Assembly (NCBI GenBank): GCA_017405115.1
Contig: JAFRBA010000214.1
Location: forward strand, 1 to 14,173
Direction of reading: 5' to 3'
Origin: Kiritimatiellia bacterium
GTDB lineage: Bacteria; Verrucomicrobiota; Kiritimatiellia; RFP12; UBA1067
DNA: 14,173 nt
The position numbers and the translations under genes were made by a program. Below are positions 1 through 7,941 of the stretch, piece after piece. The notes under the pieces were generated by a model that saw only the letters and a list, made by a program, of their open reading frames with translations, had not been told where the DNA came from and made no database searches. Positions within the stretch are counted from its first letter, which is position 1. Every line of letters begins with the position of its first letter.

Positions 1-1
1 G

Positions 2-208
2 CCCGAGGTGGACGACGCGGAGGTGTCGACGAAGCTGTTCGGGGTGGATGGCGTCAAGGCGTGGGCGGTTCGTCCGTACGACTACATGGATCCCGTCCTC
101 GAGCCAAAACAGTCGGAGGTCACGGTGAAGTCGGTAAAGGGGGAGACCGTCTTCTCCGTCCCTCCGTTCAGGTACTACACGCTGCTGATTGTCCGCAGAT
201 ATGAATAA
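2..208 (+). CDS. C-terminal end of an unidentified protein, truncated by the window start
   Basis: An open frame runs in from the left edge and ends at TAA 206-208, giving 68 codons and no visible start. The last residues (FSVPPFRYYTLLIVRRYE) look like the final strands of a beta-sandwich. The pattern of a proline, hydrophobic residues, then YYTLLIV is common at the C-termini of bacterial glycoside hydrolases with a terminal beta-domain. The stop overlaps the ATG of the next gene (ATGAATAA, 201-208), so the two are probably co-transcribed and translationally coupled. Given the GH20 and GH29 genes downstream, another glycan-active enzyme is plausible, but too little sequence is present to name a family. 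I am fairly sure the frame is coding and unsure of its function. Confidence 0.6.
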   Translation, partial: PEVDDAEVSTKLFGVDGVKAWAVRPYDYMDPVLEPKQSEVTVKSVKGETVFSVPPFRYYTLLIVRRYE

Positions 209-1157
209 GGCGATTTTCACAGTTCCGTTTTTAATCTTCGCGGTCGCCGCAATTGCGGGCGAAGTGGTGCCTGCCCTCGGCACGGAAAGCCGAGTGGGCG
301 GTGTCGTTCTAAGGGGGCGTGGATGCCTGTACGTCGCCTGCGGAAGCAATATCGGCGGGAAGAACCAGATCAAGAGGCTTGCGCTCGGGGCGGACGGCAT
401 TCCGACGTCAGCCGAGGGGGTAGGGGAGGTCGACAAGGCGGGGCTTGGCGGATCCTCCGCCGCGATTTCGGGCCGGTGGCTTTTCGTCGTCGGAGGCGCC
501 TTGGGCGACAAGGTGGTGCGTTTCACGATCATGGACGACGGTTCGCTTTCAGGACGCGCAGAGCTGCCGATTGCGCGCCCAGAGGAAAATGCCCTGCGCA
601 GCGTCGGGCTTGTCGCGAGCGGTAGTCATCTCGTGGCCATTGGCGGATGGCAGACGCGTCAGGTGTTCACGGCAAAGGTCGGGCAGGACGGTTCGCTAGA
701 GCCGTGGGTCAAGCGAAGGCCGCTGCCGGCGATATGCTTTTGCCAGGGCAGGTGCTTTCGGATTGGCAAGCGCATCTACGTCTCTGGCAACCAGGTATTC
801 AAGGGCGCCACAGACCGCGTCTACTCCGCAGAAGTGGACGAAGAAGGTTTGCCTACGAAGTGGCAGAGATGGGCGGAGCTCCCGGAATCGACCGGAAAAT
901 ACGATTTTCGCGAGATGCCGGGCGGGCAGCGCGTTTTCTACCGCAGCGAGGAAACTGGCTGCATGTACGTCGCGCCGATTGTCGAAGATGGAGAAATCGG
1001 GGAATGGACCAAGCTGGGGGGCAGGTTCCCCGTTTTGGACTATGTTTCCGTCCTGGCCTTTCCGCTCAACGACAAATGGATATTGCGCTACAGCAACCTT
1101 AGCGGCGACCCGCGCAAGTTCCATCCCGCAGACCTCATATCCCTAAATTGCCAGTGA
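201..1157 (+). CDS. Secreted kelch-like beta-propeller protein
   Basis: A 318-aa protein starting at ATG 201, which overlaps the upstream stop; a TTG at 189 is in frame but leaves the signal peptide less well placed. Residues 1-20 (MNKAIFTVPFLIFAVAAIAG) are a Sec signal peptide. The rest contains recurring short hydrophobic strands at about residues 43 (LYVACGS), 94 (LFVVGG), 144 (LVAIGG), 192 (IYVSGN), 255 (MYVAPI) and 293 (WILRYS). Their spacing is roughly 40-60 residues, and they alternate with turns such as DDGSL, QDGSLEPW and EDGEIGEW. This is the periodicity of a kelch or galactose-oxidase-like propeller with about six blades. No catalytic residues are recognisable. It lies 5 bases before the GH20 gene, so it probably acts with these hydrolases, perhaps by binding glycan. 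The propeller assignment is inference from the repeats. Confidence 0.7.
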   Translation: MNKAIFTVPFLIFAVAAIAGEVVPALGTESRVGGVVLRGRGCLYVACGSNIGGKNQIKRLALGADGIPTSAEGVGEVDKAGLGGSSAAISGRWLFVVGGALGDKVVRFTIMDDGSLSGRAELPIARPEENALRSVGLVASGSHLVAIGGWQTRQVFTAKVGQDGSLEPWVKRRPLPAICFCQGRCFRIGKRIYVSGNQVFKGATDRVYSAEVDEEGLPTKWQRWAELPESTGKYDFREMPGGQRVFYRSEETGCMYVAPIVEDGEIGEWTKLGGRFPVLDYVSVLAFPLNDKWILRYSNLSGDPRKFHPADLISLNCQ

Positions 1158-1162
1158 AGACA

Positions 1163-2656
1163 ATGAGAGCGACATTTTCCCTTTGCCTGTCCATGGCGGC
1201 CGCTGCCGCGCTCGGGGGCGAGAAGCCGGCGCTGCGGCCCAAGGTCTGTCCAACGCCGGTGCGCGCCGAGATCGCGGCCGCGGACTATGTTCCGCTGCGC
1301 CGCCTGACGCTCAGCTGCGGCGACGCGCAGGCGGCCGACTGGGTGCGCCGGCATCTCTCCGCGTGGTATGGCCGGCACATGCCGGAGCTTGCAGTCGGAG
1401 GCGGGCCGATTCCCGAAGGGCCTGAGGAATACCTCCTGTCGGCGGACGCAGGGGGCGTGCGGATGTCGGCAGGCTCTCTCGCCGGCGCGCGCTGGGCGAT
1501 GCAGACGCTGCGGCAGCTGGCGATCCCGGAACGAGGCACGGAGAAAGTCGAGGGATGGATCGTGCCAGTCTGCAGAATCGACGACTGCCCGGCGATGGCG
1601 TTCCGCGCGATGCACGTCTGCTGGTTCCCCGAGACGGCCGAGTGGCAGGTCGAACGGCTCGTCCGCCTCGCCGGCGCGTACAAGATGAACTACGTAGTCC
1701 TCGAGCCGTGGGGAACCTTCGACAGCAGGGTCGCGCCGTGGTATGCGTGGAGCGGACAGGCGAAGATGACTAAGCCTGTACTGGCCCGTCTGCGCGTGCT
1801 TGCGGCGGATCTCGGCGTGACGCTTGTGCCGCAGCTCAACGTGTTCGGGCACGCCACGATGAGCCGCGTAGCTGCCGGCAAGCACGCGGCGCTCGACTTC
1901 CATCCGGAATACCAGCCGCTCTTCGAGCCGATGGGCGGCTGGAACTGGTGCCTGACTAATCCGGCGACGCGCAAGCTCCTGGTGGCGCTCATCGGCGAAC
2001 TTTGCGAGGCGTTCGGGAATCCACCGTACTTCCATCTCGGCTGCGACGAGGCGAATCCGCCGAGCTGCCCCGACTGCATGAAGCGTCCGTATTCGGAAAT
2101 ACTGCTGGAGCATGTCCGCGCGATGAACGACGCGGTCGCGGCGCGCGGGGCGAAGTCGATGATGTGGCACGACCAGCTGCTGGAGCAAGGCGACGAGCGC
2201 TGGAAGGGCTTCTACGCCTACGGAACGCGCGAGACGGCCGCCGCGGCGAAGGGCCTGCCGAAGGACATCGTCATCTGCGACTGGCACTACGCCGGTCCGA
2301 AGACGAACTATCCGACGATGAAGTACTTCTCCGACCTCGGCTTCAAGGTCGTCACCTGCCCCTGGCAGGACAAGGACGGCATCGCCGCGCAGGGCGCGTT
2401 TGCGCGGACCAACGGACTTTTCGGCGTCATGGGGACGTACTGGCACCACTTCCACGGGCAGAACCTGCCCAAGATCGCCGTCAACACGGCGTGCGCGGCG
2501 TGGGGGACGCCGCTCGACGAGCTTGACCGCCCGTGGAACCACGTCAGGTTCATGAACGACCTGCGGCGCATCGGCTGGGACATGAATGCGGCGGACTACG
2601 ACCGCACGGGCGTATACATGAAGCAGACAGTGCCGGTCTCGGCGCAGGACGACTGA
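1163..2656 (+). CDS. Secreted GH20 beta-N-acetylhexosaminidase-like enzyme
   Basis: A 497-aa protein starting at ATG 1163, 5 bases after the previous stop; TTG 1148 and GTG 1154 are in-frame alternatives, but ATG 1163 gives a clean signal peptide (MRATFSLCLSMAAAAALGG). Residues about 25-130 resemble the GH20b domain, with the typical YLLSADAGGVRM and GARWAMQTLRQL elements. The catalytic barrel follows: FGHA at 228-231 corresponds to the family's GH motif, and HLGCDE ends in Asp295-Glu296, the substrate-assisted catalytic pair. GH20 enzymes release terminal GlcNAc or GalNAc, with the Asp orienting the substrate acetamido group and the Glu acting as acid/base. The motif reads HLGCDE rather than the usual HxGGDE, and the C-terminal half departs from classical hexosaminidases, so the exact substrate is uncertain. 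The GH29 neighbour suggests fucosylated, HexNAc-containing glycans. Confidence 0.85.
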   Translation: MRATFSLCLSMAAAAALGGEKPALRPKVCPTPVRAEIAAADYVPLRRLTLSCGDAQAADWVRRHLSAWYGRHMPELAVGGGPIPEGPEEYLLSADAGGVRMSAGSLAGARWAMQTLRQLAIPERGTEKVEGWIVPVCRIDDCPAMAFRAMHVCWFPETAEWQVERLVRLAGAYKMNYVVLEPWGTFDSRVAPWYAWSGQAKMTKPVLARLRVLAADLGVTLVPQLNVFGHATMSRVAAGKHAALDFHPEYQPLFEPMGGWNWCLTNPATRKLLVALIGELCEAFGNPPYFHLGCDEANPPSCPDCMKRPYSEILLEHVRAMNDAVAARGAKSMMWHDQLLEQGDERWKGFYAYGTRETAAAAKGLPKDIVICDWHYAGPKTNYPTMKYFSDLGFKVVTCPWQDKDGIAAQGAFARTNGLFGVMGTYWHHFHGQNLPKIAVNTACAAWGTPLDELDRPWNHVRFMNDLRRIGWDMNAADYDRTGVYMKQTVPVSAQDD

Positions 2657-2677
2657 CTTTGCAGGTAAAAAGTACAC

Positions 2678-2682
2678 AAGGA
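2678..2682 (+). promoter_or_regulatory. Shine-Dalgarno of the GH29-esterase gene
   Basis: AAGGA lies 6 nt before ATG 2689 in the 32-nt gap after the GH20 stop. It decides the start among three in-frame ATGs (2689, 2695, 2701) in favour of the first. It is the only clear Shine-Dalgarno I see in the window and contrasts with the promoter-proximal genes, which have none. Confidence 0.65.
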
Positions 2683-2688
2683 AAGACA

Positions 2689-4722
2689 ATGACAATGAAC
2701 ATGACGAGGTTTGCAGGCTCCACGGCACTGGCGCTGGCTTTAGCGGCCGGGGCGCTCCTTGCGGACAACATCGCGCCGAAGCTGACGGCGTACAACGAGA
2801 ACCCCACTAAGGAGAACCTTGCGGCGCGCGAGCTCTTCCGCCAGCGCGCGTTCGGCCTGTTCATACACTACGGCCCGTATTCGGTGTCCGGCAACGGCGA
2901 GTGGCAGATGTTCCAGGACGCCATCGAGCCCGAGGAGTATTTCGCCGAGCGCCTGCCGCGCTTCAAGCCCAAGGCCGGCTGCGTGGACGAGTGGATACGC
3001 CTCGCGAAGGATACCGGCATGCGCTACGTCGTGATGACGACGCGCCACCACGACGGCTACTGGCTCGGCGACGACTTCATCCGCGAGTACACGACGAAGG
3101 TGCGCGAGGCCGGCCTTGGCGTGGGCGTCTACTTCTCGGTCACCGACTGGTGCGACCCGGGCTTCCGCGCGGGCAACAAGAAGGATCCCGAAGGGTGGAA
3201 GAGGTTCGTCGGCAAGGCGCATCGCCTCCTGAAGCACCTCATGTCGGACTTCGGGAAGATCGAGTACCTCTTCTACGACGGCTGCCCGCCGCCGGACGAG
3301 TGGGACCTCGCCGGCATCAACGCCGAGATGCGCAGGCTCCAGCCGCACCTCCTCATCTGCCGCGGCCACAAGGACTGCGACTTCAAGAGCTGCGAGGGCA
3401 ACGTCGCGTTCGACGGCGCCCCGCTCTGGGAGGCGTGCTACACGTTCAACGACAGCTGGGGGTACAACAAGAACGACTTCAACTTCAAGCCGATTCACAA
3501 GACGGCGTCGATGTTCTTCTCTATGCGGCACAACGGCGGGAACTTCCTGCTGAACGTCGGGCCAATGGCGGACGGCACCGTGCAGCCGGAGGCGGCCGAG
3601 CGCCTGCGCGAGCTCGGCAAGTGGGTGAGGGCCAACGAGGAGGCTATATTCGACGTCGTGCCCCATCCGTTCAGCTATGCGCCGCGCGAGCTGACGGTCG
3701 GCAGCCGCACGACCCCGTCCGTAGTCTACTGGATGGACTACCGTCCGCGCCCTGGCCGTACGGTCATCGGCATCGGCAACAAGGTCCGGCGCATGTCGTA
3801 TCTCGACAACGGGGAGGAGATCGCGTTCCGGCAGGACGTCTCGGGCGTCACTCCGAGGCTGATACTGCCCGATGCGAGGCCGAGCGCGCCAGGCGCAATG
3901 CCGCGCATCGTGAAGATCGAGCTCGACGGTGCGCCCAACGGAGTCTTCAGCGACCGCGTCATGCCGAAGCTTGCGGGGAACCGCAAGGACCAGACGCTCG
4001 AGAGGATCGCCAGGACGTGCAAGGTGACGCGCGAGGACGAGTTCCACGGCTTTGAGCGCGTAGTGTTCGACTTCAAGGGCCACGAGGCGTGGGTCGTCTT
4101 CCCGAAGGGCGTCCCGGCGAAGGGCCGTCCCTGGACGTGGACCATGCAGTGGCCGACGGCCTTCGTGCCGCGCACAGGCGTCCTGAAGCTCCTTGATGAG
4201 GGCTTCCACCACGTGACGATCGGCAGCCTCCGCGAGATGGATGCGGAAGGGCTCGCCGTCGCCGCAGAGTTCCAGAAGTTCCTTGTCGACGAGCTGGGCT
4301 TCGCGCCGAAGGCAAGCCTTGTCGGCATGAGCTGGGGCGGATTCTACTCAATTCGCTATGCGGCGGCGCATCCGGAGAACGTGCGTAGGATATATCTCGA
4401 CGCGCCGCTTCTCACGTTCTCCCCCGGCAAGGTGGTCGGCACCGGCTCGTGGAAGGAGCGCGCCCCGGCGGACGGCGACTGGCTCAAGGATCCGGAGATG
4501 CCTATCAACAAGACCGAGCTTGTTGCGAAGGCCGGCATCCCCGTGCTGCTGCTGTACGGCGGGCAGGACCAGACCGTGCCGCCGGAGACCAATGCGGAGC
4601 TGTTCGAGAAGCGCTTCCGCGAAGCAGGCGGGGACATCAAGGTCGTGAAGCGTAATTTGTTCGGGCATCATCCCCACGGCGACGAGGAGAGCTCCGTCAG
4701 AATCGTAGACTTCCTCAGGTAG
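2689..4722 (+). CDS. Secreted GH29 alpha-L-fucosidase fused to an alpha/beta-hydrolase (probable esterase)
   Basis: A 677-aa protein with a signal peptide (residues 1-25, ending LLA-DN). Residues about 45-340 are a GH29 barrel: FGLFIHYGPYS (55-65), TTRHHDGY (117-124), YLFYDG with Asp197 as the expected nucleophile, FNDSWGY, and GGNFLLNVGPMADG. GH29 enzymes remove alpha-L-fucose with retention of configuration. A beta-rich linker leads to residues about 420-677, an alpha/beta-hydrolase: GMSWGG nucleophile elbow with Ser548, YGGQDQTVPP with Asp627, and FGHHPHGD supplying the catalytic His (660, 661 or 663). This second domain resembles bacterial carbohydrate-esterase-like hydrolases with a GMSxGG elbow. 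GH29 proteins usually end after one barrel plus a beta-domain, so the fusion is unusual. One polypeptide may remove both fucose and an ester such as acetyl from one glycan; the ester substrate is inference. The gene is last in its cluster and convergent with mfd, with 39 bp between stops and no convincing U-tract terminator. Confidence 0.88.
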   Translation: MTMNMTRFAGSTALALALAAGALLADNIAPKLTAYNENPTKENLAARELFRQRAFGLFIHYGPYSVSGNGEWQMFQDAIEPEEYFAERLPRFKPKAGCVDEWIRLAKDTGMRYVVMTTRHHDGYWLGDDFIREYTTKVREAGLGVGVYFSVTDWCDPGFRAGNKKDPEGWKRFVGKAHRLLKHLMSDFGKIEYLFYDGCPPPDEWDLAGINAEMRRLQPHLLICRGHKDCDFKSCEGNVAFDGAPLWEACYTFNDSWGYNKNDFNFKPIHKTASMFFSMRHNGGNFLLNVGPMADGTVQPEAAERLRELGKWVRANEEAIFDVVPHPFSYAPRELTVGSRTTPSVVYWMDYRPRPGRTVIGIGNKVRRMSYLDNGEEIAFRQDVSGVTPRLILPDARPSAPGAMPRIVKIELDGAPNGVFSDRVMPKLAGNRKDQTLERIARTCKVTREDEFHGFERVVFDFKGHEAWVVFPKGVPAKGRPWTWTMQWPTAFVPRTGVLKLLDEGFHHVTIGSLREMDAEGLAVAAEFQKFLVDELGFAPKASLVGMSWGGFYSIRYAAAHPENVRRIYLDAPLLTFSPGKVVGTGSWKERAPADGDWLKDPEMPINKTELVAKAGIPVLLLYGGQDQTVPPETNAELFEKRFREAGGDIKVVKRNLFGHHPHGDEESSVRIVDFLR

Positions 4723-4761
4723 CGACGCATTCGCGCGGCGCTAGGCAGACAATCGGACCAT

Positions 4762-7700
4762 TCAACTGCGCGTGGTTCCGGGTCTGCGTCGCCCAAATCG
4801 CACGGCAGCGCGGATCAGCTCGGATATCTTCCCGCTCGCCGTGCGGCTCCTGAGGGTCTCGACGCTGGAGATCTCGCCGGACCCCGCCTTGTAGAACACC
4901 GCGCGGCTGCCCGTCATGTCTATGCGGTCTATGCTGGCCGCCGCGCAGGCGACGCGCAGGGCGACGGTGCTCACGAACTCCTTCGCCTCGGGCGGCGGCG
5001 GGCCGAAGCGGTCGCGCATCTCGTCCTCGAGCGCCCGCACGACTCGCATGTCCTGTGCCTCCGCGAACCTCTTCATGAGGCTCATCCTCTGCACGTCCTC
5101 CTCGATGTACTCGCAGGGCAGCCGCGGATTCGTGAAGTCCAGGTTCAGCTTTACGTCCACCACCTCCCGGACCTTCTCGCCCTTCAGCCGCGCAATGGTG
5201 CGCTGCAGCAGCTGGCAGTACAGCCCAAAGCCGACGGCCGCTATGTGGCCGGACTGCTGGGAACCGAGCAGGTTCCCCGCTCCGCGCAGCTCCAGGTCGC
5301 GCACCGCCAGGTTGAAGCCGCTTCCGAGCCCGCCGTGGCGCTTCAGCGCCGCAAGGCGCTCGCGCGCCTCAGAGTCCACCGAGCCCGAGGCAGGCAGCAG
5401 GAAGTACGCGTATCCCTGCCTGGCCGACCGCCCCACGCGCCCGCGCAGCTGGTAGAGGTCCGCCATGCCGAAAGTCTCCGCCTGGTCGACCAGTATCGTG
5501 TTCGCCCTCGGTATGTCGATGCCGGACTCCACGATCGTAGTGGAGAGCAGCACATCGTACTCGCCGCGTTCGAAGCCACGCATCTTCTTCGCGAGCGTGC
5601 GCGCGTCCATTCGCCCGTGCGCCACGACGATCCGCGCCTTCGGGCACAGCGCCCGCAGGCGGCGCTCGGCCTTCCCGATCGAGAACACGCGGTTGTGGAG
5701 GAAGTACACCTGCCCCCCGCGGCGCAACTCGGCCTCCACCGCCTCGCGGACGGTCTCGTCGGAGTCGCGCACGATCCGCGTCTCCACGGCGACGCGCTCC
5801 CGCGGCGGCGACCTTAGCAGCGAGAGGTCCCGCGCGCCGGTCATCGACAGGTAGAGCGTGCGCGGAATGGGCGTCGCCGACAGGGTGAGCACGTCGGCAG
5901 TCGCCCTGAGGCGCTTGAGGAACTCCTTGTGCCTCACGCCGAAGCGCTGCTCCTCGTCGATTATGATGAGCCCGAGGTCGTGGAAGCATATCCGGTCGGA
6001 AAGGATCGCGTGGGTGCCGATCACGATGTCGCATACGCCCGTCGCAAGCCGCTTGAAGGTGCCCTCGTGGACGCCGCCCGTCTGGAAGCGCGAGACGGAC
6101 TCTATCCGTATCGGCGTTCCGTCGAAGCGGGAGGTGAAGGTCTCGAAGTGCTGTTCCGCCAGCACGGTCGTCGGCGCGAGCACAGCGACCTGCTTGCCGT
6201 TCATGGCCGCGATGAACGCCGCGCGCATCGCCACCTCCGTCTTGCCGTATCCGGCGTCGCCGCAGATGAGCCTGTCCATCGGCTTGCTCGCGGCGAGGTC
6301 CTTCTTCACCGCCTCGATGGCGGACGCCTGGTCCGGGGTCTCTTCGTAGGGGAACGCGGCCTCGAATGCCTCGATCCCGTCGCAGTTGACGTCGTAGGCG
6401 AAGCCCGGCACGGTCTCCCGCCTGGCCTGCGTGTCGAGAAGCGCCGAGGCGAGGTCCGTCACGGCGCGCTGGGCGTTCAGCTTGTCCTTGGCCCAGCGCC
6501 TGCCGTCCAGGCGGTGAAGCCTCACTTCCTCGCCGCGCACGCCTATGTAGCGCGAGAGGAGGTGCGCATGGGCCGCTGGCACGTGGAGCATGCCGCCGTC
6601 CGCGTATTCGATCGAGAACACCTCGCTCCTGACGCCGTCGACGAGGATCTCCGAAGAGCCGACGTATCGCCCTACGCCGTGGTCTACGTGCACCACGTAC
6701 TCTCCCGGCTCGAGGTCCTCGAAGTCGGAGAGGCGGGCCCCGCGGGAGAGCGCCGGATTGCCCCTGGCGTGGATCTTGCGTCGGGTGAAGACGCGGTCCG
6801 CCTTCGTCACCACGACGAGCCCGCCGATCTCGAACCCTCCCGAGAGGTCGTCGGCGGAGAGGACGAGCGCCCCGCGCCGCCTTGCCGCGGCGATGTGCTG
6901 TTCGAGGCGCTGGCGCGCGGCGTCGAACAGCTCTGGATGGTGCGCCTCGTCAGCCCCAAGCTCTGCGAAGCCTGGAAGGGGAGACGTCTGGAAGTCGCCG
7001 GAGGGGACGCCTCGCGGCGCCGGATCGCCTGTGAAGACCCGGGTGGTGAACGTGCCGGGCGGCAGAAGGGGCGCGATGTCGTAGTCGTTGTGCTCGAGCG
7101 CGAGCAGCGTGCTGCCGGGGGGGATGAGGCCGGGCAGCGTCGGGCCGCCGTTCCCCTGTCCGCCGCCCTCGACGGCCGGCAGCAGTTCGCAGGCGTCTAT
7201 TCGGCCGATGGAAAGCTGCGTCGCGGCGTTGAAGGTGCGCAGGCTCTCCAGCTCGTCCCCGAAGAACTCGGCGCGGACGGGGAATTCGTCGCCTGGGCTC
7301 CAGGCGTCGACGATGCCGCCCCTGACAGAGCAGTCGCCTTCCTGTTCCACGAGCGGGGATCGCCTGTACCCCAGTTCGGCGAGACGCGCGGTAAGTTCGG
7401 AGAGCCCGGGCCCGCGGCCGCCGACAGAGAGCGACACGCCTTCCGCCGCCGCGCCGGTTGGCACCGGAGAGTAAAGCGCCGGAAACGCCGCCACCACCAC
7501 GCCGGGCCAAGGCGAAATCTCCCGCGCGCGAAGCGCCGCGATCGTCTTCAGCCGCGTGCCAAGAGCGGACTTGTCGCCGTCCAGCGGAGGAGGGAACTCC
7601 AGCACGCGCATTCCCGTAGGCGCCACGAGGCGCAGGTCGTCGGCGAGGCGGTCGGCGTCCGGCAGCCCCGGCGTGACCGCGAGGACGAGCCCTTCGCGTG

Positions 7701-7827
7701 CGAGCGCGACGGCGAGAAACGCGTCGGCCGCGCCGGTAAGGGACGGGATGCAAACGGCCCTCTCCCCGCCGGGGATCCCCCCGGGGGGCTTGAAGTACGA
7801 GGCGAACAGCTGACGCGCATTTTCCAT
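4762..7827 (-). CDS. mfd: Transcription-repair coupling factor Mfd
   Basis: A 1021-aa protein. Mfd removes RNA polymerase stalled at DNA lesions using ATP-driven translocation and recruits UvrA for nucleotide excision repair. Visible domains are: an N-terminal UvrB-like part (1 to about 330) with the conserved SVRGGIVDAW segment; the RNAP-interaction domain at about 370-430 (GEYVVHVDHGVGRY); the first helicase domain with Walker A GDAGYGKTEV from residue 523, DEEQ at 624-627 and TLSATPIPRTLYLSM; the second helicase domain with STTIVESGIDIPRANT and QLRGRVGRS; and a C-terminal D7-like domain (PCEYIEEDVQRMSLMKRF). It is somewhat shorter than the usual 1100-1150 aa, apparently at the N-terminus. 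ATG 7827 is preferred because a TATAAT box at 7840-7845 lies just upstream; the earlier in-frame ATG at 7872 would put the promoter inside the coding sequence. It is transcribed independently of the flanking genes. Confidence 0.96.
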   Translation of the reverse strand: MENARQLFASYFKPPGGIPGGERAVCIPSLTGAADAFLAVALAREGLVLAVTPGLPDADRLADDLRLVAPTGMRVLEFPPPLDGDKSALGTRLKTIAALRAREISPWPGVVVAAFPALYSPVPTGAAAEGVSLSVGGRGPGLSELTARLAELGYRRSPLVEQEGDCSVRGGIVDAWSPGDEFPVRAEFFGDELESLRTFNAATQLSIGRIDACELLPAVEGGGQGNGGPTLPGLIPPGSTLLALEHNDYDIAPLLPPGTFTTRVFTGDPAPRGVPSGDFQTSPLPGFAELGADEAHHPELFDAARQRLEQHIAAARRRGALVLSADDLSGGFEIGGLVVVTKADRVFTRRKIHARGNPALSRGARLSDFEDLEPGEYVVHVDHGVGRYVGSSEILVDGVRSEVFSIEYADGGMLHVPAAHAHLLSRYIGVRGEEVRLHRLDGRRWAKDKLNAQRAVTDLASALLDTQARRETVPGFAYDVNCDGIEAFEAAFPYEETPDQASAIEAVKKDLAASKPMDRLICGDAGYGKTEVAMRAAFIAAMNGKQVAVLAPTTVLAEQHFETFTSRFDGTPIRIESVSRFQTGGVHEGTFKRLATGVCDIVIGTHAILSDRICFHDLGLIIIDEEQRFGVRHKEFLKRLRATADVLTLSATPIPRTLYLSMTGARDLSLLRSPPRERVAVETRIVRDSDETVREAVEAELRRGGQVYFLHNRVFSIGKAERRLRALCPKARIVVAHGRMDARTLAKKMRGFERGEYDVLLSTTIVESGIDIPRANTILVDQAETFGMADLYQLRGRVGRSARQGYAYFLLPASGSVDSEARERLAALKRHGGLGSGFNLAVRDLELRGAGNLLGSQQSGHIAAVGFGLYCQLLQRTIARLKGEKVREVVDVKLNLDFTNPRLPCEYIEEDVQRMSLMKRFAEAQDMRVVRALEDEMRDRFGPPPPEAKEFVSTVALRVACAAASIDRIDMTGSRAVFYKAGSGEISSVETLRSRTASGKISELIRAAVRFGRRRPGTTRS

Positions 7828-7839
7828 CGCCGAGAGTGA

Positions 7840-7848
7840 ATTATACCA
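7840..7848 (-). promoter_or_regulatory. Extended -10 promoter of mfd, near-leaderless
   Basis: The minus strand reads TGGTATAAT, an extended -10 with a perfect TATAAT. No good -35 is present at 16-18 nt spacing. Counting the last T as -7 places +1 near 7833, about 6 nt before ATG 7827, and there is no Shine-Dalgarno between them. Confidence 0.75.
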
Positions 7849-7941
7849 CAAATCGGCATTGGTCGTAGACATGCAGCCGTCTGCGGAATGACTAATGCGC
7901 GAAGAAGAGCAAAGCCGTAGCCAACGCAAACCCAGTATACG

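Noticed and set aside
189..200. TTG 189 as the start of the propeller gene
   Set aside because: ATG 201 overlaps the upstream stop and begins a standard signal peptide directly; the TTG adds four residues without benefit.
1088..2728. Long minus-strand frame opposite the GH20 gene
   Set aside because: It is an antisense shadow of a gene with a signal peptide and GH20 active-site motif; its product is Arg-rich and featureless.
2740..4212. Long minus-strand frame opposite the GH29-esterase gene
   Set aside because: It has biased Arg/Val/Ala composition and no recognisable motif, and the plus strand encodes clear GH29 and hydrolase motifs.
4723..4761. Intrinsic terminator between the convergent GH29 and mfd genes
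   Set aside because: Only a poor imperfect stem is possible and no T-tract occurs on either strand.
5929..7839. Long open frame on the plus strand opposite mfd
   Set aside because: It is Arg/Gly/Val-rich with no domain motifs and lies wholly antisense to an unambiguous Mfd; long antisense frames are expected at this GC content.
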